Positions 23,191-32,291 are shown, numbered from the stretch's first letter. The stretch is DNA of 64,000 nt from Actinomycetaceae bacterium (GCA_030530685.1 JAUMUM010000001.1:1-64000); one strand, 5' to 3'. Notes: generated by a model not told the origin, from the letters alone. A program made the numbers and translations.

Positions 23191-23991
23191 TCAAACCTTC
23201 ATTCGAAACATGGGGTCGGCGGAAACGTAGTCCTCGCCTTGCCCGGGGACGAATCCCGCCCGCGCGAAGGCCGCCGGGTCGCGCGGGCCGCCACTCGTGG
23301 CCCCCTGGTGCTCCAGGCGCTGCCGGGCACGGTGGCGCTGATCGTCGCTCGGTGGGACGTCCAGGCCGTGCAGGCGCCGCCCCGCGGTCAGATTCGCGGC
23401 GAACGGGGCGATCCATTCCTGCCAGGCCGAGCGCGCCGCGGCCTCCAGTTCGCGCTGAGATCCCGAGTTGTCGACGACGAAGTCGGCTATGGCGAGGACC
23501 TCCTCGCGCGGGCGCTGACTGGCGATCCGCGCGGAGGCCTCCTGAGAGCTCATGGCCCGGTCGCGCTCCAGGCGGTCCAGGCGCGCCGGCAAAGGCGCGT
23601 CGACGACGAGGTTCGCGTGGAATCCCCACTGGCGCTCGCTCGAGGCGAGCAGGGCGAGTTCGACGAGCGCGACGGGCACCCCCTGGCTCTGCCAGGCGGC
23701 CAGCTGACAGAGTTCGGCCTGCCACGTGCGCGGGTGCACGATCGCGTTGAGGCGCTGAAGCGCGCGCTCGTCGGAGAAGACGATCTGGCCCAGGGCCTTC
23801 CTGTCGATGGCTCCGTCCTTGACGACGTCCGGCCACAGCCGCGCGACCTCGGCGGTGGCCTGCGTGCCGGGAGCGAGGACCAAGCGTGCGACGTCGTCGA
23901 GGTAGAGGACCTTGGCTCCGTGCCTTTCGAGCAGGCGCGCCAGGCTGGTCTTGCCCGTGCCTATTCCTCCCGTCAGGCCAAGGGTCAGCAT
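23191..23991 (-). CDS. coaE: Dephospho-CoA kinase
   Basis: CoaE phosphorylates the 3'-hydroxyl of dephospho-CoA, the last step of CoA synthesis. The P-loop [17 protein letters not shown] lies at residues 5-21. [12 protein letters not shown] and the HPRTW segment follow in the order typical of the family. At 266 residues it is longer than the usual 200, with an extra C-terminal 60 residues after the kinase core that match no domain I recognise. Some actinobacterial CoaE proteins carry an extra C-terminal domain; this tail is shorter and Arg/Gly-rich. Confidence 0.92.
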   Translation of the reverse strand: MLTLGLTGGIGTGKTSLARLLERHGAKVLYLDDVARLVLAPGTQATAEVARLWPDVVKDGAIDRKALGQIVFSDERALQRLNAIVHPRTWQAELCQLAAWQSQGVPVALVELALLASSERQWGFHANLVVDAPLPARLDRLERDRAMSSQEASARIASQRPREEVLAIADFVVDNSGSQRELEAAARSAWQEWIAPFAANLTAGRRLHGLDVPPSDDQRHRARQRLEHQGATSGGPRDPAAFARAGFVPGQGEDYVSADPMFRMKV

Positions 23992-24128
23992 GCTCCTCCT
24001 CCCGCGATCCGCCCGGCGGTCGGGCCCGCCGCCATGCTACCGCGGTTCGGACGCTGAGGCGGAAACGGGGCGCCGGCACCCGGCAGCCGGCAGTCGGAAA
24101 CCGTCCCGTGATCGGATAGAGTCGGTGC

Positions 24129-24944
24129 ATGAATCTCAGCGATATTCCCATTGGCATCGGAACTTGGTACATGGGAGAAAATCCCAGCCTGCGCGACGAC
24201 GAGGTCGCGGCAATCCGCTACGGGCTCGATGGCGGCCTGCGCGTGGTCGACACCGCGGAAATGTACGGCAACGGGGGCGCCGAGGAGGTCGTGGGCGAGG
24301 CCATTGCCGGCCGGCGTGAAAACGTCTACCTCGTCTCCAAGGTCCTGCCGGGCAACGCCTCGACCTCGGGCGTCCGGCGTGCCCTGGAGGGGTCCCTCTA
24401 CCGGCTGAACACGGACTACCTCGACCTCTACCTCTACCACTGGCGCGGGGGCTTCCCGCTGGAAGAAACCATCCGGGCACTCGAAGATGCGAAGGACGCC
24501 GGCCTGATAGGCGCCTGGGGCGTGTCCAATTTCGACGTGGCGGACATGGAGGATCTGGCCGACCTCGGCGTCACGCCCGTGACCAACCAGATCCTCTACA
24601 ACCTGACGCGTCGCGGCCCCGAGTTCGACCTCATCGGCCTCATGCGGGAGCGTTCCATCGACCTCATGGCCTACTCGCCGCTGGAGCAGGGGCGCCTGCT
24701 TTCGGGCGAGGCCGGCCGCCAACTCGCCCGGATCGCGGCAGACCTGGGGACGTCGCCGGCCACGCTCGCCCTGGCCTGGGTGATTCGCAACCCGGGAACC
24801 GTGGCAATTCCCAAGACGAAGAGCACGGCGCGCATGGCCGAGAACATCGCCGCCATCGAGCTGACACTCGACGCCGACGTCCTGGCCGAGCTCGACCGGA
24901 TCTTCCCCGCCCCGAGCGGCCCGCGACCACTGGATATCCTGTGA
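24129..24944 (+). CDS. Aldo/keto reductase
   Basis: This is a 271-residue TIM-barrel NADPH-dependent oxidoreductase. The catalytic tetrad is visible: Asp and Tyr in VVDTAEMYGNG (about residues 38-48), Lys in LVSKVLPG (about 72) and His in YLYHWRG (about 102). Cofactor residues are in AIPKTKSTARM near residue 225. The substrate cannot be read from sequence. It is monocistronic, divergent from coaE with about 140 bp between, and ends before a hairpin at 25089-25122. Confidence 0.9.
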   Translation: MNLSDIPIGIGTWYMGENPSLRDDEVAAIRYGLDGGLRVVDTAEMYGNGGAEEVVGEAIAGRRENVYLVSKVLPGNASTSGVRRALEGSLYRLNTDYLDLYLYHWRGGFPLEETIRALEDAKDAGLIGAWGVSNFDVADMEDLADLGVTPVTNQILYNLTRRGPEFDLIGLMRERSIDLMAYSPLEQGRLLSGEAGRQLARIAADLGTSPATLALAWVIRNPGTVAIPKTKSTARMAENIAAIELTLDADVLAELDRIFPAPSGPRPLDIL

Positions 24945-25088
24945 GGCGGCAGCGCCCGTGAGAGCTGGCCACCCGGTCCCCTAAGCGCTGGCCACCGGCG
25001 ACTCGGCTTGCCGGCCGCGCGGCCAGTAACGGGGCCGTCCGTGCTCACCGGCGCGGGCGGCCCCCACGCTGGATGAGCGGCCCCGACA

Positions 25089-25122
25089 CCGCCCTCGCCG
25101 TGCCGAAGCCCGGCGAGGGCGG
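25089..25122. terminator. Bidirectional hairpin between aldo/keto reductase and asparaginase
   Basis: A perfect 12-bp stem, CCGCCCTCGCCG with its complement, encloses a 10-nt loop between two convergent genes. There is no U tract. Confidence 0.5.
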
Positions 25123-25218
25123 AAGCGGCCGGAGCACACCGCTGCGCGTCGAAGCGGGCCAGCCGGGGTCTAGACCGGCGAGGGCCGAGGTCGGCGATAG
25201 CCCCGGCCCGCACTGCCG

Positions 25219-26199
25219 TCAGCCGAACTTCCTCGCGGCAAATGCCTCGGCGATCTCGCCGCGGCTGGCGCCGCCCGCGACAAGCGCCCACAGCAGCAGC
25301 CGCGCCTGTGCGGCCGTCAGGCGACCGGCCATGATCACGCCCCTGCGGACGAGGTCGACGTCGCCTCCCGGATAGGCGTAGGTGGTCTCGCCCGTGCGCC
25401 CCGAGCCGGTGCGGCTGGCCATGACGACGGGCACGCGGGCCATGACCTCCTCGACGGCGGCAACGGCCGGGCCTGCCACGTGCCCCGCCCCAACCCCGTC
25501 GATGACGAGTCCGTCGTTGACGCTACCTGCGGCGGTTATCGTCGCGCCCTCCTCCCCCAGGCACGTCTGCACGATCCCGATCCTGGCCCGCCCGGTGGGA
25601 ACCGGAAGCGGAGCGGGCCGTCCCTGCGCCGAAAGCCACCCCAGCTCGAATCGGCCCTCGACGAAGCGTCCGATGGCCGTCCCCTCGGGGCTGGCGAAGG
25701 CGTCGGTGCGGAATGTGTTGACCTTGCGGACCCGCCGGGCCAGAAAGACCTCGTCGTTCATCACGACGAGCACGCCGAGCCCCCGGGCCTCGTCGCTCGC
25801 GGCGACGGTGGCTGCCGCGAGTAGGTTGGCCGGGCCGTCCGCGCCCGGCTCCTGGGGCGAGCGCATGGCTCCCGTGACGACGAGCGGGACGTCCTCGTCC
25901 CAGAACAGGTCGAGCAGGTAGGCGCTCTCCTCGAGGGTGTCGGTTCCGTGGGTGACAACGATGCCGCCCGCTCCGTCGCGCACCTGTTCCTTCGCCCAGG
26001 CCAGGCACTGCAGGACGGAGTCGATCGTCACCGAGGGCGAGCCGACATTGCACACATCCGTGGTCACGAGCTGGCCGATGTCGGCCAGCGCCGGAACGGC
26101 GGCAGCCAGGGATACGGCGTCGAAACTGGGTTCTATCCCCCCGTGCTCAGTGGGGGCCATGGCGATGGTGCCGCCCATGCTGGCGATGCCGATGCGCAT
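25219..26199 (-). CDS. L-asparaginase family protein
   Basis: The enzyme would hydrolyse asparagine to aspartate and ammonia. The 326-residue protein starts MRIGIASMGGTIAM, where the GGTIA threonine is the usual nucleophile, and holds the second catalytic segment VVTHGTDTLEESAYLL with Thr-Asp, plus the later GAMRSP motif. No signal peptide is seen, so it is cytoplasmic (type I-like). ATG 26199 has a GAAAGGAG site; the frame extends 51 codons upstream into repetitive DNA that is not family-like. It lies downstream of hyi but 313 bp away, so cotranscription is uncertain. Confidence 0.88.
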   Translation of the reverse strand: MRIGIASMGGTIAMAPTEHGGIEPSFDAVSLAAAVPALADIGQLVTTDVCNVGSPSVTIDSVLQCLAWAKEQVRDGAGGIVVTHGTDTLEESAYLLDLFWDEDVPLVVTGAMRSPQEPGADGPANLLAAATVAASDEARGLGVLVVMNDEVFLARRVRKVNTFRTDAFASPEGTAIGRFVEGRFELGWLSAQGRPAPLPVPTGRARIGIVQTCLGEEGATITAAGSVNDGLVIDGVGAGHVAGPAVAAVEEVMARVPVVMASRTGSGRTGETTYAYPGGDVDLVRRGVIMAGRLTAAQARLLLWALVAGGASRGEIAEAFAARKFG

Positions 26200-26512
26200 G
26201 GCTGTCTCCTTTCGACTGTGAAAGCGCGGTGCGCCGGCAACCCCGCCGACGCACCGCATTGCGTCTCCACTATTGTCCATTATCGCAGTCGCCAGCGGGT
26301 ATCGCCGCTGCAAGCGCACGCAACGGGTCCGGCTACCGAGCCGGTCGGGCAACCAGTCCCGCGAACCGCCGCAACCAGTCCCGTGAACCGCCGAGGAGCA
26401 ACCAGGCCCGCGAACGACCGAACGACCGGACAGTCACTCCTCGAACAACCGAGCGGCCGGGCTCTGGCCGGCCGCCCGAGTTCGCCGGTCGCTTCCGCCG
26501 ACTGCCCCGGTG
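26200..26512. other. Intergenic region hyi to asparaginase (313 bp)
   Basis: No gene is supported here. It holds three copies of a 22-bp repeat (26349-26419) and GC-rich sequence rich in CGAACGACCG-like words. The asparaginase promoter should lie near its left end. Confidence 0.6.
26349..26419. repeat. Three copies of a 22-bp repeat
   Basis: Copies at 26349-26370, 26371-26392 and 26398-26419 share the form GCAACCAGtCCCGcGAACcgCC. The first two differ by one base and abut; the third has three differences from the first and follows a 5-nt spacer. It is not in a supported coding frame. It may be slippage-derived or a regulator array upstream of the asparaginase gene. Confidence 0.75.
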
Positions 26513-27310
26513 TCAGGGCAGCGCCGGGAGCGTGCCGAAGGAGTCCGCCGTTGCCACCGTCGGGTTGTACTCGAGCGCGACCCAGCCGTCGTAGCCGGCC
26601 TCGTGCATCGCCGCGAGCAGGCCGGCCAGGTCGAGCTCGCCCGTGCCTGGCTCGCCGCGGCCCGGGAAGTCGGCGATCTGGCAGTGGGCGGCGCTGCCGC
26701 CGTCGGTGGCGCACACCCGCTCGACGTCGTCCCCGTTGGCCTTGAGGTGGTAGATATCGCAGAGGAAGCCGAGGTTCGCCACCCCCTTCTCCCTGGTCAC
26801 GCGATCGATGACCGCGCGCACGTCCTCGGCCGTCTTCAGCGGGTAGGCCGGGCTTCCCGAGACCGGCTCGAGGAGGACGGTCGCACCGATCTGGGCGGCG
26901 GCCTCGGCCGCGATGGCGAGGTTGTCGACCGCGATATCGTCGCTGGCCACCTCGTCGACGCCCTCCTGGCGGTTGCCGTATAGGGCGTTGAACGCCTTGC
27001 AGCCGAGCTCGCGCCCGATGCCGATGGCCACCGGGACGTTGGCCCGGAACTCGTCGACCCTGGCGGGCACCGAAACGAGACCGCGCTCGCCGCCGGGCAT
27101 GTCACCGGCGAAGAAATTCAGGCCGATGAGCTGGACACCGGCCGAGCGAATCGACTCGACGAAGGCGTCGATCTCCTCCTGGGTGGGGACCGCGACGTCC
27201 CACGGCCACCAGAACTCCACGGCATCGAAGCCGGCATCGCGCGCCGCCTGGGCGCGCTCCAGCAGCGGGAGTTCCTTGAACATGATCGAACAGTTAACCG
27301 CGTATTTCAT
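26513..27310 (-). CDS. hyi: Hydroxypyruvate isomerase
   Basis: Hyi interconverts tartronate semialdehyde and hydroxypyruvate, following glyoxylate carboligase. The 265-residue xylose-isomerase-like TIM barrel begins MKYAVNCSIMFKELPLLERA and has the family segments AVEFWWPWD, LIGLNFFAGDMPGGERGL, VLLEPVSG and LCDIYHLKANGDD. The metal-binding Glu/Asp/His residues lie in VLLEP and CDIYH. The ATG at 27310 gives the family N-terminus; an earlier frame start adds 16 unrelated residues. It sits 90 bp downstream of gcl and is probably cotranscribed. Confidence 0.93.
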   Translation of the reverse strand: MKYAVNCSIMFKELPLLERAQAARDAGFDAVEFWWPWDVAVPTQEEIDAFVESIRSAGVQLIGLNFFAGDMPGGERGLVSVPARVDEFRANVPVAIGIGRELGCKAFNALYGNRQEGVDEVASDDIAVDNLAIAAEAAAQIGATVLLEPVSGSPAYPLKTAEDVRAVIDRVTREKGVANLGFLCDIYHLKANGDDVERVCATDGGSAAHCQIADFPGRGEPGTGELDLAGLLAAMHEAGYDGWVALEYNPTVATADSFGTLPALP

Positions 27311-27400
27311 TGCGCTCTTCCTTTTCTGGGCCGGCGTACCCGTCGTCTGGGCCGCCAACTCCGTTGGCCAGCGTCCGGACGGTCCGCCGGCGCGTGGCTT

Positions 27401-29182
27401 CTACTTCGATTCGAGCGGGATGATCGCCGTGGGGGCGTCGCTGGCCGTTTCGGCCAGGGGCTCGAACTCGTTGACGGCGTCGATCGACAGGCCCATGGAG
27501 ACATTGGTGACCCGCTCCAGGACGCATTCGACGACGACGGGCACGCGAAGCTCGTCGGCCATGCGGCGCGCCTCCTTCATGGCGGGCACCAGCTCGTCGG
27601 GCTCGCGAACGCGGATGGCCTTGCACCCCAGACCCTCGACGACCTTGACGTAGTCGACTCCGTAGCCGTCCGTCTCCGGGGAGTTGATGTTCTCGAAGGC
27701 CAGTTGCACGCAGTAGTCCATGTCGAACGCGCGCTGGGCCTGGCGGATGAGGCCGAGGTAGGCGTTGTTGACGAGGATGTGCACCCACGGCACCTGGAAC
27801 TGGGCCGCGACCGCGAGCTCCTCGATGAGGAAGTTGAAGTCGAAGTCCCCGGAGAGGGCCACCGTCGGCGTGTCCGGGTCGGCGACGCAGGCGCCGATCG
27901 CGGCGGGGATGGTCCAGCCGAGCGGCCCGGCCTGGCCCGCGTCCAGCCAGTGATGGTGCTTGTAGACGTGCAGCAGCTGCGCGGCCTGGATCTGCGACAG
28001 ACCGATCGTCGTGACGTAGCGGGTGTCGCGGCCGAAGGCCTCGTTCATCGCCTGGTAGACGCGCTGGGGCTTGAGAGGCACATTGTCGAAGGCGGTCTTG
28101 CGCTGCATGGTCGCCTTGCGCGCGTCGCATTCCTTGGCCCAGACGCCGAAGTCACGCAGCTTGCCGGCCTGCTCGTACTCGCGGGCCTTGGCAACGAGGG
28201 CCTCGAGCGCGAGCTTCGCGTCGGCGACCACGCCGAGGTCGGGAGCGAAGACCCGGCCGATCTGCGTGGGTTCGATGTCGATGTGGACGAATGTGCGGCC
28301 CTCGCGGAACACGCCGAGGTCGCCCGTCATGCGGTTGGCCCAGCGGTTGCCGATGCCCACGACCAGGTCCGAGGCCAGCAGGGTCGCATTGGCGTACTGC
28401 TGGGAGGTCTGGATGCCGGCCATGCCCTGCGATAGGACGTGGTCGTCCGGGATCGCGCCCCAGCCCATGAGTGTGGAGATGACCGGTACGCCCAGGGTCT
28501 CGGCGAGCGCGACGAGGTCGTCGGCGCCGTCGGACTGGATGACGCCGCCCCCGGCCAGCAGCACGGGCTTTTCGGCCTGGCCGATCATGTCGAGGATGCG
28601 CGTGACCTGGGCGTCGGACGGCGCCGGTCTGGTCACCTCGATGGGCTCGTAGGCGTCGATGTCGAAGTCGATTTCGGCGGCCTGAACGTCGCCCGGCAGG
28701 TCGACGAGGACCGGCCCGGGGCGTCCCTCGCGCATGAGGTAGAAGGCCTTCTGCATGATCCCGGGAACCTGGGCGGGCTCCAAGACCGTCTTGGCCATCT
28801 TGGTCACGGGCGCCGCGATGGACGCGATGTCGACGCCCTGGAAGTCTTCCTTGTCGAGCTTGGCGGTGGGGACCTGTCCCGTGATGCACAGGATGGGCAG
28901 CGAATCGGCCCATGCGGAGTACATGCCGGTGATCATATCCGTGCCGGCCGGTCCCGACGTCCCCAGGCACACGCCGATATTGCCGGCCTTGGCGCGGGTG
29001 TACCCCTCGGCCATGTGCGACTGCGCCTCGCCGTGCCGGGCGAGGATGTGCCCGATCCTGCCGTCGGCCTTGAGCGCCGAATAGAATCCGTTGATCGCGG
29101 CACCCGGGATGCCGAATGTGGTGGTGACGCCTTCCTTCACGAGAATTTGAACGATGGCGTCAACTACGCGCATGCGTGTCAT
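27401..29182 (-). CDS. gcl: Glyoxylate carboligase (tartronate-semialdehyde synthase)
   Basis: Gcl condenses two glyoxylates to tartronate semialdehyde and CO2 with thiamine diphosphate. The 593-residue protein has the Gcl-specific [10 protein letters not shown] start, the [18 protein letters not shown] and [13 protein letters not shown] segments, and the diphosphate motif [33 protein letters not shown] (ends cited). Most enzymes of this fold have a catalytic Glu after RH; E. coli Gcl has Val there, and here RHGEAQSH has Gly. The start is ATG 29182 with GAGGAG 11 nt upstream; ATG 29173 is an alternative. A strong hairpin separates it from the DUF3830 gene. Confidence 0.94.
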   Translation of the reverse strand: MTRMRVVDAIVQILVKEGVTTTFGIPGAAINGFYSALKADGRIGHILARHGEAQSHMAEGYTRAKAGNIGVCLGTSGPAGTDMITGMYSAWADSLPILCITGQVPTAKLDKEDFQGVDIASIAAPVTKMAKTVLEPAQVPGIMQKAFYLMREGRPGPVLVDLPGDVQAAEIDFDIDAYEPIEVTRPAPSDAQVTRILDMIGQAEKPVLLAGGGVIQSDGADDLVALAETLGVPVISTLMGWGAIPDDHVLSQGMAGIQTSQQYANATLLASDLVVGIGNRWANRMTGDLGVFREGRTFVHIDIEPTQIGRVFAPDLGVVADAKLALEALVAKAREYEQAGKLRDFGVWAKECDARKATMQRKTAFDNVPLKPQRVYQAMNEAFGRDTRYVTTIGLSQIQAAQLLHVYKHHHWLDAGQAGPLGWTIPAAIGACVADPDTPTVALSGDFDFNFLIEELAVAAQFQVPWVHILVNNAYLGLIRQAQRAFDMDYCVQLAFENINSPETDGYGVDYVKVVEGLGCKAIRVREPDELVPAMKEARRMADELRVPVVVECVLERVTNVSMGLSIDAVNEFEPLAETASDAPTAIIPLESK

Positions 29183-29272
29183 GTCTGTCAGTTCTCCTCA
29201 ACTGTTCGGCCTTTGATTCAGCGTAACCGAGGCAGGACGGATGGCGCGGGCCGTTTGCACGCCATTGCCGAA

Positions 29273-29314
29273 TACAGGCCCCGCGGAAAGTCCACCATTT
29301 CCGCGGGGCCTGTA
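29273..29314 (-). terminator. Hairpin between the DUF3830 gene and gcl
   Basis: A perfect 17-bp stem (TACAGGCCCCGCGGAAA and complement) with an 8-nt loop lies 5 bases after the DUF3830 stop. It should end or attenuate the allB transcript, so gcl-hyi probably have their own promoter. The arms contain CGGAAA/TTTCCG, reminiscent of the operator at 32285, but the spacing differs. Confidence 0.7.
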
Positions 29315-29318
29315 GGTA

Positions 29319-29741
29319 TCACTCAGCGACGGGTCGGAACTCGATGTCCTGCGCGCCCTCCCAGAGGAACTTCTCGCCGAGCGCCGCGAGGTTCTCATTG
29401 CCCTCGACGATCGTGGCGAAGTGGTTGCCGGCCAGCTGGCCCGCCTTGGAGGCGAAGTTCACGTATCCGTAGCCGATGAGCAGCTCGGTCTCGGAGACGC
29501 CGCCGGGGTAGATGACGATCTCGCCGGGGTGCGGGTAGCACGTGCCGTTCTCCGGGCCGATGCCCAGGTCGAGATCGCCGAAGGGAATCCATCCCGCCTG
29601 GCCCGACCAGCGCACGTGAATGATCTTCGACTTGAGGTTCAGCAGGTGCTTCTTGAACGCCTCGACCGTCTTGGGTGCGGCGTCCTCGTGATAGACGGCC
29701 TTGAACGTGTAGGGACCGGCGACGATTTCGAAATCTGCCAT
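29319..29741 (-). CDS. DUF3830 family protein, cyclophilin-like fold, function unknown
   Basis: This 140-residue protein belongs to DUF3830, which I recall as a small beta-barrel family of cyclophilin-like fold and unknown function. The conserved blocks are visible: EDAAPKTVEAF (residues about 19-29), SKIIHVRWSGQAGWIPFGDLD, TCYPHPGEIVIYPGG, SETELLIGYGY, and KAGQLAGNHFATI. It has no signal peptide or membrane helix. A clear GGAAGGA ribosome-binding site precedes the ATG. It is 33 bp downstream of the carbamoyltransferase and last in the allB operon before a terminator. That placement makes an enzymatic or binding role in ureide breakdown likely, but nothing in the sequence proves it. Confidence 0.85.
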   Translation of the reverse strand: MADFEIVAGPYTFKAVYHEDAAPKTVEAFKKHLLNLKSKIIHVRWSGQAGWIPFGDLDLGIGPENGTCYPHPGEIVIYPGGVSETELLIGYGYVNFASKAGQLAGNHFATIVEGNENLAALGEKFLWEGAQDIEFRPVAE

Positions 29742-29774
29742 GTGCTGTATCTTCCTTCCGTTGGTTGGGGCGCC

Positions 29775-30776
29775 TCAGGCGCCGAGAATCGCTGAAAGCA
29801 GGGCCATACGAATCGACACCGAGTGGAGGATCGATTCGAAGGCGAGCTGGTTGGGAGTGTCGTCAATCGCGAGGTCCATTTCGCCCGCGCGGCGCGGCAG
29901 CGTGTGGGTCACGTAGATCATGTGCCCCTTCTCGCGCGCGGCGTCGAGGGTCTCGTGCTTGACGAAGTAGTCGTCCATGACCTTCTTGAAGGCCTCCGCG
30001 GTGGCTCCGGCGGGCGCCGAGCAGCCGGGCAGGTAGACGAGGTCCTTGTCCGCGATGAACTCGTTGAAGCTGTCCTTTTCGAAGTCGTAGGCCTCTTCGA
30101 GCTTGGCATTCGGGTAGTCGGCGCGGATGTTGTCGATGACCTCACGGGGCACGCGCTTGTCCTTCGGCGAGGCGATCGTCACCTCGGCGCCGAGCCGGGC
30201 CAGACCCTGCGCCATCGAGTGGCCGGTGCGGGCCTCGATCATATCGGCCGCGGCAACCGTAACCTTCAGCCCTTCAATGCGGCCGAACTTGCGCCACAGC
30301 GTGTACAGGTCGAGCAGCGCCTGGGTGGGATGCTCCCAGTGGCCCCACCCGCCGTTGATGATGGGCGACGTGCTGTACTCGGCCGCCTCACGCGCGTCGA
30401 CGTCGTTGGGGTGGCGCAAAACGATAACATTCGAGTACTGGGAGACGCAGCGCATCATATCCGACAGCGACTCCTCCTTGGCCACCGACGACGTCGTCTG
30501 CGGGCTGTTCTCGACGATCACGTTGCCGCCCATGCGGTACATGGCCGTCTCGAAGCTCATGCGCGTGCGGGTGGACGGCTGGAAGAAGAGCAGGCTCGCC
30601 ACCGCACCGGGGTACATCTGCCAGTTGCCGCGGTTGTGAAGCTCCAGGTTGCGGCCCAGGTTGAACAGAGCGTAAAGCTGATCGTTCGTCATCGAATTGA
30701 TCGACACAAAGCTCCGACCCTCGAAGTCGACTTCCTTGATGAGCCCCTTGATCGACTGCATGGGAAGTGATGTCAC
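29775..30776 (-). CDS. ATCase-like carbamoyltransferase, candidate ureidoglycine carbamoyltransferase
   Basis: The 333-residue protein has the transcarbamylase fold: carbamoyl-phosphate motif FQPSTRTRMSFE (residues 65-76, STRT 68-71), the ATCase-type loop SSVAKEESLSD (97-106, Lys100), LRHPND at 120-125 and HPTQALLDLYT at 149-159. It is not a standard PyrB: there is no pyr gene nearby, and the SPxIN region reads SPIINGGWGHWEHPTQ, a pattern of paralogous carbamoyltransferases. Directly after allB it may split allantoate with phosphate to ureidoglycine and carbamoyl phosphate, an activity proposed before for such paralogues. Oxamate or another ureide is an alternative substrate. The start is GTG 30776, with AAGGAG 8 nt upstream. 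Confidence 0.82.
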   Translation of the reverse strand: MTSLPMQSIKGLIKEVDFEGRSFVSINSMTNDQLYALFNLGRNLELHNRGNWQMYPGAVASLLFFQPSTRTRMSFETAMYRMGGNVIVENSPQTTSSVAKEESLSDMMRCVSQYSNVIVLRHPNDVDAREAAEYSTSPIINGGWGHWEHPTQALLDLYTLWRKFGRIEGLKVTVAAADMIEARTGHSMAQGLARLGAEVTIASPKDKRVPREVIDNIRADYPNAKLEEAYDFEKDSFNEFIADKDLVYLPGCSAPAGATAEAFKKVMDDYFVKHETLDAAREKGHMIYVTHTLPRRAGEMDLAIDDTPNQLAFESILHSVSIRMALLSAILGA

Positions 30777-30858
30777 TTTTCCTTCTCCTTCGGTATGTGA
30801 TTTGGTGAAAATTGCGTTGCATGAACGCGAGATGGTGCCTGGCCACCGTGTCCGGGCC

Positions 30859-32196
30859 TCATGGCCGGTTGCGGGAGATCTCGCGTCCCGTGCCGGGACC
30901 GTTCAGGTCGATGCGCTCGCCCGACAGCCACGTGGACGTGACGACGCCGTAGAGTTCGCGACCGTGGTAGGGCGAGACCGGATTCTTGTGGTGCAACTCG
31001 TGCTTGTCGACGACGAAAGTCGCCTCGGGGTCGACGACGGCGAAGTCGGCCGGGCCACCCTCGACGATCGACCCGCGCGCGCCGAGGCCGACGGTTGTGG
31101 CGGGATTGGCCCCCTGCCACCGGACGACGTCCTCCAGCGAGCAACCGAGCTGACGCGCCTGCGTCCACACGGCCGAGAATCCAAGCTGGACGGAGGAAAT
31201 TCCTCCCCAGGCGGTCCCGAAGTCCCCCGTGTCGAGGCTCTTCAGGTCGGCCGTGCTCGGCGAATGGTCGGAAGCGACGAGGTCGATGATGCCGGCCTTC
31301 AGTCCCTCCCACAGGCCCATGCGGTTGGCGTGGCCGCGCAGGGGCGGGCAGCACTTGTACTCGGTCGCCCCGTCCGGGATCTCCTCGGCGTCGAAGGTCA
31401 GGTAGTGGGGCGTCGTCTCGACGGTCAGTGGCAGGCCCTCCTTCTTGGCCTGCGCGATCGTCTCCAGCGCGCTCGACGAGCCGAGGTGCAGGATGTGGGC
31501 ACGGCACCCGGTTTCCCGCACGGCTTCGATGACGGCCCGTATCGAGGCGTCCTCCGCCTCGGCAGGGTGCGAGTTCATGAAGGCCTCGTAGGAGCGGCCC
31601 TCGCATCCGGGGGCCACGTTGAGAATCTCGGCGTCCTCGGCGTGGATGATGATCAGGCCGTCGAAAGAGGCTATCTCCTTCATGGCCGCGAGGAGGGTCT
31701 CGCGGTCGATGTAGGGGTACTCGTCAAGACCGGAGTCGCCCAGGAAGCACTTGAATCCGAAGACGCCGGCCTCCCACATGGGCCTCAGCTCGTCGAGATT
31801 GCCGGGGACGACGCCGCCCCAGAAGCCGACGTCCATCGACAGCTTGCCCTGCGCCGCCTCCTTCTTGATATTGAGCGCCTCAAGTGAGGTCGTGCACGGC
31901 GAGGAGTTGAGGGGCATGTCAATCAGGGTCGTAAACCCGCCGGCCGCCGCAGCTCGTGTGGCCGTCTCGAAGCCCTCCCACTCGGTGCGTCCCGGCTCGT
32001 TGACGTGCACGTGTATGTCAATGAGTCCCGGTAGGAGCACCTCGCTCGGGGCCAGGGAGATATCTTCATCTGCCTGCCACACGGCGTCCCTGTCAAGAAT
32101 CGCGACGATGACCCCGTCTTCGGCGGCGATGGCCGCGGGCCGCTGGCCGTCGGGCAGCACGACGCTGTCCGCACGCCATATCCTTTTCCTCGTCAT
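30859..32196 (-). CDS. allB: Allantoinase (cyclic amidohydrolase)
   Basis: Allantoinase opens the hydantoin ring of allantoin to give allantoate. The 445-residue protein has the binuclear metal ligands of the dihydroorotase/hydantoinase group: His62 and His64 in DIHVHVNEPGRTEWEGF, Lys149 (carboxylated, in GFKCFLGD), His185 (IIIHAED), His237 (ILHLGS) and Asp310 (ASDHSPS). NEPGRTEWEGF and the ETTPHYLTF block are typical of allantoinase, though dihydropyrimidinase or hydantoinase cannot be fully excluded. It is first in the operon with the carbamoyltransferase (82 bp gap) and DUF3830, and divergent from the IclR gene. Confidence 0.88.
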   Translation of the reverse strand: MTRKRIWRADSVVLPDGQRPAAIAAEDGVIVAILDRDAVWQADEDISLAPSEVLLPGLIDIHVHVNEPGRTEWEGFETATRAAAAGGFTTLIDMPLNSSPCTTSLEALNIKKEAAQGKLSMDVGFWGGVVPGNLDELRPMWEAGVFGFKCFLGDSGLDEYPYIDRETLLAAMKEIASFDGLIIIHAEDAEILNVAPGCEGRSYEAFMNSHPAEAEDASIRAVIEAVRETGCRAHILHLGSSSALETIAQAKKEGLPLTVETTPHYLTFDAEEIPDGATEYKCCPPLRGHANRMGLWEGLKAGIIDLVASDHSPSTADLKSLDTGDFGTAWGGISSVQLGFSAVWTQARQLGCSLEDVVRWQGANPATTVGLGARGSIVEGGPADFAVVDPEATFVVDKHELHHKNPVSPYHGRELYGVVTSTWLSGERIDLNGPGTGREISRNRP

Positions 32197-32262
32197 TTGT
32201 CCATTCCCTCCGTAATCTCCATTGATTGAGCGGGCTTCAATGAGTGGATGTGTGCAAGCACC

Positions 32263-32291
32263 ATAGTATCCAATAATTTCATGATGCGGAA
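32263..32291 (-). promoter_or_regulatory. Predicted promoter of the allB operon
   Basis: On the minus strand a TACTAT -10 (32268-32263) lies exactly 17 bp from a TTCCGC -35-like hexamer (32291-32286), which is one arm of the palindrome at 32285-32304. A repressor on that palindrome would block RNA polymerase. Confidence 0.5.

Noticed and set aside
26349..26419. Repeat block as a CRISPR array
   Set aside because: The copies abut or are separated by 5 nt, so there are no spacers, and no cas genes are present.
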